A stretch of DNA of 5,990 bases from Chlorobiota bacterium (GTDB taxonomy: Bacteria > Bacteroidota > Bacteroidia > Bacteroidales > JAADJA01). Where the stretch lies: NCBI GenBank assembly GCA_030592565.1, contig JAUVIX010000251.1, forward strand, positions 1 to 5,990, given 5' to 3'. Below are positions 1 to 4,474 of the stretch, piece after piece. A program made the translations under genes and the position numbers. Within the stretch, counting starts at the first letter, position 1, and each line of letters opens with the position of its first letter. Under the pieces are notes generated by a model. It searched no databases and had not been told where the DNA came from. It saw only the letters and a list, made by a program, of their open reading frames with translations.

Positions 1-470
1 CCGGTGTTATGGGAGCAGTAAGCTGGAGTAATAATTTTATGTATGATATTTACGACAATATTTCCTTTGTCGGAACAGGAATGGGAGAAGGTGATGGAGA
101 TAATTTTATTATAATTAATGTTGCTGCAAACAAGGCAATAAGTTACGATTTAATTTGTCTCAATGATACTACTTTGAATTGTTTCGGTGAATTGACAGAT
201 TATCAAATCAGTTTAGGTGATAATGAAATTGTTTTTAAAGGTTTTGTAATATATCCAAATCCTGCAACAAGTTATGTCGCGTTGGAGTTTATTAATGATA
301 TTTCTGTAAATATTCAATTATTTAATATGACCGGACAAATGGTTTTTGAAAAGCAACTTAGTAATGTTAAAAGCCATAGTTTTAATATTGAGTATTTACC
401 AAAAGGCCTTTATTTTATCAAAGTAGATAACGGTTTTAGCCGGTTTACCGAAAAATTAGTAGTTGAGTAA
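1..470 (+). CDS. C-terminal part of a secreted protein with a T9SS type A sorting domain (5' end outside the window)
   Basis: The reading frame is open from the left edge (first whole codon at base 3) to a TAA at 468-470, so the true start lies upstream and the Met codon at base 9 is probably internal. The last 70 or so residues form a type A C-terminal sorting domain: FVIYPNPATSYVALEF at about bases 244-291, a central IQLFNMTGQMV strand, and a GLYFIKVDNG...EKLVVE ending. In this family the domain directs export across the outer membrane by the type IX secretion system and is normally cleaved as the protein is released or attached to the surface. The upstream 80 residues (GVMGAVSWSNNFMYDIYDN..., then a strand-rich stretch containing DLICLNDTTLNCFGEL) should belong to the cargo or a linker domain; I do not recognise its catalytic class. 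The sorting domain is secure; the protein's activity is unknown. Confidence 0.9.
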   Translation, partial: GVMGAVSWSNNFMYDIYDNISFVGTGMGEGDGDNFIIINVAANKAISYDLICLNDTTLNCFGELTDYQISLGDNEIVFKGFVIYPNPATSYVALEFINDISVNIQLFNMTGQMVFEKQLSNVKSHSFNIEYLPKGLYFIKVDNGFSRFTEKLVVE

Positions 471-496
471 TATTTTTTTATCAAGCTATATTATTT

Positions 497-1339
497 GTGA
501 ATAAGTGGGATAAATATAAGTATGCATTGATATTGCTCATTATGATGCAGATGCTCATCTCATGCTCATACGACAGGAAACTGGCAAAGCAGTTTGTTGA
601 GTCAAATCCTGATATTTCAATACTTGTGATGCCTACCAATGATATTTTTAAAGTTAATATGAAGCTTGATGAGCTTGGCGACGATACCGTTGGCATGGAT
701 GAGTGGCAAATAGATTCAACCTTAATGGCAAATAGCCTTTTTTTGAAGGATATTTCCGATTCCATTTTTCTTGAGGCTTATTATAACAGCTTTTTTGAAG
801 AGCTGGGAAGGCTGAATGTAAAAACCTTTAATGAGGATTATATTGATAGCTTTTTGTTTATAAAATCTCCTGCTTTTCTTTTGAATATTGCACAGATAGA
901 GGTGGATGAGTATATTAAGGATTTTAAAGATTCGCAGGAATATGACGATTTTGTCTATACAAAAACACTACCGTTGAATGCGGTTAGCATAAATATCTGG
1001 TTTGAAATATCAAGACTTAACAACAATAAAGGTTCCCGCAGGGTCTTTTTTGCTGAAGATAATGTCTCGGATAATGCATACGGATATTTCTCCGAGAATT
1101 TGTTTACAGGACAGGTATCTTACAAATACTTCTTGCGCGAAATAGAAATTGAAGATATTTATCGTAAATGTGAAGAGCTGGGAGAGCAGTATGCCGGTTA
1201 TGTTTTTGACTATATTATGAATAGTTATATTTCACGTAATTTCCCTTCCGACCGCAAACGAAAATATTATATGCACTATAAACGCAGCATTAATTCCTAT
1301 GAGCCGGCTTACGAAAACAGGTTTATTTTGATGGAGTAG
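497..1339 (+). CDS. Uncharacterised lipoprotein (280 aa), GTG start
   Basis: The start chosen is GTG at 497. It is the only start that gives a complete signal: a charged n-region (NKWDKYKY), a hydrophobic core (ALILLIMMQMLI) and a lipobox LISC with the lipidated Cys at residue 23. An in-frame TGA at 464-466 prevents a longer protein, and the next Met codons would cut into the hydrophobic core. Residue +2 is Ser and an acidic stretch does not follow at once, so inner- versus outer-membrane fate is not obvious. The mature protein is soluble-looking and rich in aromatic and acidic residues, with helical middle segments and a basic C-terminal tail (DRKRKYYMHYKRS) ending NRFILME. No catalytic motif is visible and I cannot name the family. 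It lies 26 bp after the T9SS gene on the same strand, so co-transcription is possible. Its TAG stop shares its G with the first G of the repeat mosaic that follows. Confidence 0.85.
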   Translation: MNKWDKYKYALILLIMMQMLISCSYDRKLAKQFVESNPDISILVMPTNDIFKVNMKLDELGDDTVGMDEWQIDSTLMANSLFLKDISDSIFLEAYYNSFFEELGRLNVKTFNEDYIDSFLFIKSPAFLLNIAQIEVDEYIKDFKDSQEYDDFVYTKTLPLNAVSINIWFEISRLNNNKGSRRVFFAEDNVSDNAYGYFSENLFTGQVSYKYFLREIEIEDIYRKCEELGEQYAGYVFDYIMNSYISRNFPSDRKRKYYMHYKRSINSYEPAYENRFILME

Positions 1340-1344
1340 GGGGT

Positions 1345-1378
1345 GCCTATAGTCTCCCAACAACTCATAGGCTCTTTT
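1345..1378 (+). terminator. Weak possible terminator after the lipoprotein gene
   Basis: GCCTAT (1345-1350) can pair with ATAGGC (1367-1372) around a 16-nt loop, followed by TCTTTT. The stem is short and the loop large, so this is a marginal call. It lies 6 bp after the lipoprotein stop codon. Confidence 0.2.
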
Positions 1379-1512
1379 CGGATTTGTTCTGTCTCCTTAT
1401 GACTTTTGGGTTAGTATTCCTCGCCTTCAACCTTTTTGGGTGGTCAATACACCCGCCTTGCTTCATGTTGGTGTTGTTACCAACTTATTTGGTGATTCAA
1501 GGGAGGAGATTC
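1346..1512. other. Unassigned left module of the repeat block
   Basis: This pyrimidine-rich stretch lies between a GGGGGTG border and the first CACCCCC border. It can form several short hairpins: GGGTG/CACCC at 1438-1454, GTTGGT/ACCAAC at 1467-1484, and an alternative ACCAA/TTGGT pairing at 1479-1493 that competes with the second. The minus strand holds a 33-codon ATG-initiated frame (1466 down to 1365) encoding a very basic peptide (MKQGGCIDHPKRLKARNTNP...). The plus frame from 1371 is open for 73 codons but has no ATG. None of these frames resembles a protein I know, and none has a visible leader sequence. It may be a repeat module or a decayed remnant. Confidence 0.4.
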
Positions 1513-1528
1513 AACACACCCCCGCTTA

Positions 1529-1553
1529 CCCACAAAGCTATCCCACCAGCTAT
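1529..1553 (+). repeat. Imperfect 12-13-bp tandem duplication in copy A
   Basis: CCCACAAAGCTAT is followed directly by CCCACCAGCTAT. Copy B has only one such unit (CCCACCGGCTAT), so this is an insertion or duplication specific to copy A. Confidence 0.6.
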
Positions 1554-1600
1554 TCCACAGAGGGGAGTGTTGTGCTTCGCCTCAGATGTTAGCCGTAATT

Positions 1601-1619
1601 TAAACTTCGCAGAAGTTTA
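1601..1619 (+). repeat. Perfect 8-bp stem hairpin inside copy A
   Basis: TAAACTTC (1601-1608) and GAAGTTTA (1612-1619) form an uninterrupted stem around a 3-nt GCA loop. It sits inside the larger palindrome formed by the 1558-1569 and 1621-1632 arms. Confidence 0.75.
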
Positions 1620-1621
1620 CC

Positions 1622-1668
1622 ACTCCACTCTGCGCGCTGGGGTTTAGCGTAGGCCGAGATGGGGTGTG
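1622..1668 (+). repeat. 47-bp direct repeat, unit 1
   Basis: This is the right end of copy A. It matches 1711-1757 at 43 of 47 positions; the conserved centre is GGGGTTTAGCGTAGGCCGAG. A 42-bp unique spacer (1669-1710) separates the two units. Confidence 0.85.
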
Positions 1669-1710
1669 GCCTGACAAATTTTGCAACTGTAGCCGAAAAG
1701 GATGTGCCTT

Positions 1711-1757
1711 ACTCCCCTCTGCGCGTTGGGGTTTAGCGTAGGCCGAGAGGGGGTGCG
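1711..1757 (+). repeat. 47-bp direct repeat, unit 2 (solo right end of the repeat family)
   Basis: This is a second copy of the 1622-1668 sequence with no accompanying left half, so it looks like a truncated or solo repeat end. Its final 16 bases, GCCGAGAGGGGGTGCG (1742-1757), are the left arm of the 16-bp inverted repeat around the nuclease gene. Confidence 0.8.
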
Positions 1758-1785
1758 CAGGATAGTGTAGTGGCGGGGGTGTGTA
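1742..1785. repeat. Left nested inverted termini of the DUF559 unit
   Basis: GCCGAGAGGGGGTGCG (1742-1757) is the exact reverse complement of 2223-2238, and GGGGGTGTGTA (1775-1785) is the exact reverse complement of 2195-2205. The nuclease gene is therefore framed by two concentric inverted repeats. Confidence 0.8.
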
Positions 1786-1817
1786 AAAATTGTGTAATTT
1801 TATCCAAAAATCAAATA

Positions 1818-2216
1818 ATGAAACCCCGTCGCAAAATAATTCCATACAATCCGAAATTAAAAGAATACGCGCGCCGGTTAAGAAATAATAGCACTAAATC
1901 TGAAATCATTCTTTGGAAATATTTAAAAGGCAAACAAATGATGGGATATGATTTCCACCGGCAAAAACCTCTTGATAATTATATTGTTGATTTTTTTTGC
2001 CACGAATTGATGCTTGCAATAGAAATTGATGGATATACCCACCTATTGGAGGAAGTTCAGGTAAAGGATGAAAAAAAAGAAAAGAGACTATACGAATTGG
2101 GAATAACTGTGTTAAGAATCCAAGATAATATGGTTTTTAATGATATTGAAAATGTTTTGAGAGGGATTGAGGTATATATAAGCGAGTTTGAAAGTACACA
2201 CCCCCACCTGCGCTAA
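1818..2216 (+). CDS. DUF559 family endonuclease-like protein (132 aa)
   Basis: The start chosen is ATG at 1818, preceded by an A-rich leader. The frame extends back to GTG at 1770, but that would translate the inverted terminus and add no domain. The 132-residue length fits the DUF559 family, which has a Vsr-like PD-(D/E)XK nuclease fold. Visible landmarks are the N-terminal helix STKSEIILWKYLK with E29, the FHRQKPLDNYIVDFFC strand with D58, the EIDG motif with E69 and D71, H75 four residues after D71, and the closing KRLYELGITVLRI strand (about 89-101). All expected acidic residues are present, so the nuclease looks intact. DNA cleavage is inferred from the family; its substrate is not known. 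The last residues (THPHLR) and the stop come from the right inverted repeat, so gene and repeat are physically merged. No modification gene or other partner lies nearby, so it is an orphan rather than part of a restriction or mismatch-repair operon. Confidence 0.88.
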   Translation: MKPRRKIIPYNPKLKEYARRLRNNSTKSEIILWKYLKGKQMMGYDFHRQKPLDNYIVDFFCHELMLAIEIDGYTHLLEEVQVKDEKKEKRLYELGITVLRIQDNMVFNDIENVLRGIEVYISEFESTHPHLR

Positions 2217-2238
2217 AGCTACCGCACCCCCTCTCGGC
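2195..2238. repeat. Right nested inverted termini of the DUF559 unit
   Basis: TACACACCCCC (2195-2205) and CGCACCCCCTCTCGGC (2223-2238) complement the left arms exactly. The inner arm lies within the last codons of the nuclease gene, and the outer arm doubles as the left end of repeat copy B. Confidence 0.8.
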
Positions 2239-2421
2239 TTACCCACCGGCTATTCCACAGAGGGGAGTGTTGTGCTTCGCCTCAGATGTTGGCCGTAATT
2301 TAAACTTTAGAGAAGTTTACCACTCCCCTCTGCGCGCTAGGGTTTCCCCTTCTTCGCTTTCGCATAGCTTCAGCGTAGCAAAGCAGGGGATTAAGGGGTG
2401 TGATGGCCGAGAGGGGGTGTG
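2223..2421 (+). repeat. MITE-like hairpin repeat, copy B (downstream of the DUF559 gene)
   Basis: This unit of about 195 bp has perfect 14-bp terminal inverted repeats: CACCCCCTCTCGGC (2225-2238) and GCCGAGAGGGGGTG (2406-2419). Inside are a perfect 12-bp inverted pair, CAGAGGGGAGTG (2258-2269) with CACTCCCCTCTG (2321-2332), and a small inner hairpin. The 3' third (2346-2398) is extra relative to copy A and is itself self-complementary in places (CCCC at 2346 with GGGG at 2386; GCTTT at 2356 with AAAGC at 2380). It contains no credible gene. It is the better-preserved copy and may be close to the original form of the repeat. Confidence 0.8.
2301..2319 (+). repeat. Inner hairpin of copy B
   Basis: TAAACTT (2301-2307) pairs with AAGTTTA (2313-2319). 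The next pair is T2308 with G2312, a wobble in RNA, and the loop is AGA. Three of the seven differences from copy A fall here, yet the stem survives. Confidence 0.65.
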
Positions 2422-2457
2422 TTATCCCAGCCAAAAAGCAACTTGTATCTCGTCCAT

Positions 2458-3417
2458 TCATTTGGAGACTTGCTGAACGAATTCAATATTCCTAATAAAT
2501 CCCTTATACTTAGTCCTTTTAACAGGAGAGTCTTTAAATATTTTCCTGAATTGTTCCTCTGTAAGATTTTGCCAGTCAGGTTTGCGGAGTTCCGTTAAGA
2601 TATCTGGCTGGTCAAAATCCGGTTCGTCATGAGGTTTTGAAAAACGATTCCACGGACAAACATCCTGACAGATATCACAACCGAAAATCCAGTCATCAAA
2701 CTGTCCTTTAAATTTTTCAGGAATAGCATCAGCCTTATTTTCAATAGTAAGATAAGAGATGCATTTTCGTGCATCAACCTCATAAGGTTGCAGTGCTTCT
2801 GTCGGACATGCATCGATACACTTTGTGCAGGTTCCGCAGAAATTCTCAATTCTTTGCACATTGTAATCCAGTTTCAGGTCGGTGATTATCTCTCCAATGA
2901 AAAAGAAAGAACCCTGCCCTTTGGTTATCAAATTTGTATTTTTTCCAATCCAGCCAAGCCCTGACCTTACAGCCCAGGCACGATCGAGCACGGGAGCAGA
3001 GTCGGTATAAGCTCTTGCATTAATGCTCCCTGCTTCTGATTCAATATATTCGATTAGCTGATTAAGTCTCTTTTTTATGATAAAGTGATAATCTTTACCA
3101 TAGGCATATTTTGATAATTTGTAATTATTTTTTTCGGGAATCTTGGTCTTTGGGAAATAATTGTATAAAACGGAAATAACCGATTTTGCATTCTCAAAAA
3201 GCTTACGCGGGTTAGTTCTTTTATCGAAATGGTTTTCCATATATTGCATTCCGGCCTGCTCTTCACTATTCAGCCACTTTTTCAGCCTGTCTGCATCTTC
3301 ATTTAACAAATCAGCCCGGGAAATCCCACAGTCGTAAAACCCTAACTCCTTTGCTTTAGCTTTTATCTTTATTGAAAGACCGTCCAAACTATGATTATTA
3401 GTTGTACCGAAATGCAT
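2458..3417 (-). CDS. queG: Epoxyqueuosine reductase QueG (319 aa)
   Basis: QueG is a cytosolic, cobalamin-dependent iron-sulfur enzyme that reduces epoxyqueuosine to queuosine at the wobble base of GUN-anticodon tRNAs, the last step of queuosine synthesis. The sequence shows the N-terminal domain with YAYGKDYHFIIKKRL (about 104-118), the active-site segment YTDSAPVLDRAWAVRSGLGWIGKN (137-160) with D139 at the position of the proposed catalytic acid, and two ferredoxin-like motifs: CGTCTKCIDACP (C194, C197, C200, C204) and CDICQDVCPWN (C247, C250, C254), plus C219 in RKCISYLTIE. That makes eight cysteines for two 4Fe-4S clusters. At 319 residues it ends soon after the cluster domain and lacks the C-terminal HEAT-like extension of the E. 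coli enzyme (about 380 aa). It follows the yebC-like gene by 57 bp on the same strand. Its stop lies 34 bp from the repeat block. Confidence 0.96.
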   Translation of the reverse strand: MHFGTTNNHSLDGLSIKIKAKAKELGFYDCGISRADLLNEDADRLKKWLNSEEQAGMQYMENHFDKRTNPRKLFENAKSVISVLYNYFPKTKIPEKNNYKLSKYAYGKDYHFIIKKRLNQLIEYIESEAGSINARAYTDSAPVLDRAWAVRSGLGWIGKNTNLITKGQGSFFFIGEIITDLKLDYNVQRIENFCGTCTKCIDACPTEALQPYEVDARKCISYLTIENKADAIPEKFKGQFDDWIFGCDICQDVCPWNRFSKPHDEPDFDQPDILTELRKPDWQNLTEEQFRKIFKDSPVKRTKYKGFIRNIEFVQQVSK

Positions 3418-3477
3418 CTATTCACTATAAATACAAAAACCTTGAACATTAAAACTTTGAAAAGATAAACAAAAACG

Positions 3478-4218
3478 CTACATCTCCTCCATCACCTCAT
3501 CAGTAATTTCAAGGTTATGGAATACTTTTTGGACATCATCGTCATCCTCAAAAAGGTCAACAACTCTTAATATTTTTAAAGCATTCCCTTTTTCAAGTTT
3601 TACCGTATCATGAGGTATCCTCTGAAGCTCTGAATTTTCAGGTTCAATACCCATCTCTTCCAGCTTTTTCTGCATATTCCCGAAATCCTCCATAGCGGTA
3701 GTAACTGAGAAAAAATCATCTTCCATTTCTATATCTTCAGCACCTCCGTCAATCATCTCCAGTTCAAAATCATCCTGATCGAGTTCACCCTTTGGAACCA
3801 AAAAAACACCTTTTCGCTCGAACATAAAACTTAGTGAGCCGTTTGTCCCAAGGTTTCCGGAGTATTTATTGAAAACAGCTCTGACATTACTAACCGTGCG
3901 TTGCTGATTATCAGTTGTACATTCGATATATACTGCAATTCCGTGCGAAAGATACCCTTCATAAGTAAGCTCTGTAAAACTTGCTGCATCTTTGTCTTTA
4001 CCTTTACTAATGGCCCTTTCAATATTATCTTTAGGCATACTGGCGCCTTTAGCGTTAGAAATAGCAAGCCTCAGACGTGGATTGTTGTCAATATCAGCTC
4101 CCCCCTCTTTGACAGCAACAGTTATATCTTTAACTATTTTTGAGAATATCTTGGAGCGCTTGGCATCAGCAGCTCCTTTTTTGCGTTTTATTGTTGACCA
4201 TTTACTATGTCCTGACAT
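3478..4218 (-). CDS. yebC: YebC/TACO1 family protein (246 aa)
   Basis: The N-terminus MSGHSKWSTIKRKKGAADAKRSKIFSKI is the hallmark of this family and fixes the ATG start. It is followed by the conserved NPRLRLAISNAKGASMPKDNIERAI segment (about 46-70), YEGYLSHGIAVYIECTTDNQQRT (86-108), NKYSGNLGTNGSLSFMFERKG (117-137), and an acidic C-terminal half. The 246-aa length is normal. Family members were long annotated as transcriptional regulators (PmpR-like). The mitochondrial relative TACO1 assists translation, and more recent bacterial work points to a ribosome-associated role at stalling sequences. The sequence alone does not decide between these. It is the first gene of a probable two-gene unit with queG, which gives the pair a translation-related flavour. 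Transcription would begin in the divergent intergenic region to its right. Confidence 0.95.
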   Translation of the reverse strand: MSGHSKWSTIKRKKGAADAKRSKIFSKIVKDITVAVKEGGADIDNNPRLRLAISNAKGASMPKDNIERAISKGKDKDAASFTELTYEGYLSHGIAVYIECTTDNQQRTVSNVRAVFNKYSGNLGTNGSLSFMFERKGVFLVPKGELDQDDFELEMIDGGAEDIEMEDDFFSVTTAMEDFGNMQKKLEEMGIEPENSELQRIPHDTVKLEKGNALKILRVVDLFEDDDDVQKVFHNLEITDEVMEEM

Positions 4219-4474
4219 ATCTTGTGAATTAGTGATAATTACTTAGTGTCCGTTTTATCAGTATCCTGAGAAATTGAGTGTAAAAATATAAAAAGTTTGT
4301 GATATGGCAGTAAAGGAATTCGGGTTTTGTGAAAAATTTGTTTAGCTAACGCAACTAAAATTTTAAATCCCTCATCATATTTAAAAACAACATCATATTT
4401 TTGTAATACAATTTTTATGCTCTAAAATTTACCAGTTTTTAATAGATTTTCATTTACAAACTAAATTTATTGGT
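4219..4474. promoter_or_regulatory. Divergent intergenic region, promoters for yebC (-) and the membrane protein gene (+)
   Basis: These 256 bp are strongly AT-rich and contain no credible gene. TATTTTTG at 4396-4403 (+) fits the Bacteroidota -7 consensus TAnnTTTG and lies 71 bp before the ATG at 4475, but no clear -33 TTTG partner is visible at the usual spacing. On the minus strand, TATATTTT around 4282-4289 is a one-mismatch candidate for yebC. Other small symmetries are the palindrome TAAAATTTTA (4356-4365) and a direct repeat CATCATATTT (4373-4382, 4391-4400). Such motifs are common by chance in AT-rich DNA. That promoters lie here follows mainly from the divergent gene layout. Confidence 0.35.

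Larger units (their letters stand above)
1515..1668 (+). repeat. Hairpin repeat, copy A (upstream of the DUF559 gene)
   Basis: Its core, 1542-1645, matches 2242-2345 at 97 of 104 positions with no gap, at an offset of exactly 700 bases. It begins at CACACCCCC (1515) and ends at GCCGAGATGGGGTGTG (1653-1668), the same two ends as copy B in slightly decayed form: five bases (TCTCG) are missing just after the left CACCCCC, and the right end has T for G. The 3' part is shorter than copy B. The 12-bp outer arms CAGAGGGGAGTG (1558-1569) and CACTCCACTCTG (1621-1632) pair with one mismatch. Confidence 0.85.
1339..2423. mobile_element. DUF559 nuclease cassette: mosaic of GGGGGTG/CACCCCC-bounded repeat modules
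   Basis: The heptamer GGGGGTG or its complement CACCCCC occurs at 1339-1345(+), 1517-1523(-), 1749-1755(+), 1775-1781(+), 2199-2205(-), 2225-2231(-) and 2413-2419(+), with a one-base variant at 1660-1666(+). I found it nowhere else in the window. These sites act as module borders. The 1513-2423 segment has perfect 11-bp inverted ends (AACACACCCCC / GGGGGTGTGTT). Inside it, 16-bp and 11-bp inverted repeats bracket the nuclease gene, and two diverged repeat copies sit on either side. The block fills the space between the 3' ends of two convergent genes, a place where insertions do little harm. No transposase and no convincing target-site duplication is visible, so mobility is inferred from the symmetry and repetition. 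The left limit is uncertain: it is either 1339 or 1513. Confidence 0.6.

Noticed and set aside
481..765. Minus-strand frame opposite the lipoprotein gene
   Set aside because: It is antisense to a well-supported gene with a signal peptide and lipobox, and has no recognisable features.
1384..1647. Open frame of 87 codons on the plus strand starting at TTG
   Set aside because: It runs from the unassigned module into repeat copy A, and its C-terminal half is simply the repeat read in one frame. The start is weak and the protein has no recognisable domain.
1770..1817. Upstream GTG start (1770) for the DUF559 gene
   Set aside because: It would translate the inverted terminus and add 16 residues outside the family domain. 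The ATG at 1818 has a better leader and gives the usual family length.
1600..1845. Minus-strand frame of 81 codons across the repeats and the DUF559 start
   Set aside because: It overlaps the two 47-bp direct repeats and the nuclease start, and it is Pro- and Ser-rich as expected from translating CACCCCC-type DNA. No domain is visible.
1515..2421. CRISPR array
   Set aside because: The repeats are few, long, unevenly spaced and internally palindromic, with no regular spacers and no cas genes.
1334..2428. Target-site duplication flanking the block
   Set aside because: The bases next to 1339 (or 1513) and 2423 do not match each other over any convincing length.
2267..2476. Open frame of 69 codons on the plus strand starting at GTG
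   Set aside because: It is the same repeat reading from copy B (FASDVGRNLNF... against FASDVSRNLNF... in copy A) and it overlaps the end of queG. Shared frame is explained by DNA repetition.
3831..4246. Several alternative frames on both strands within yebC
   Set aside because: They all lie within or opposite the strongly conserved yebC coding sequence and are shadows of it.
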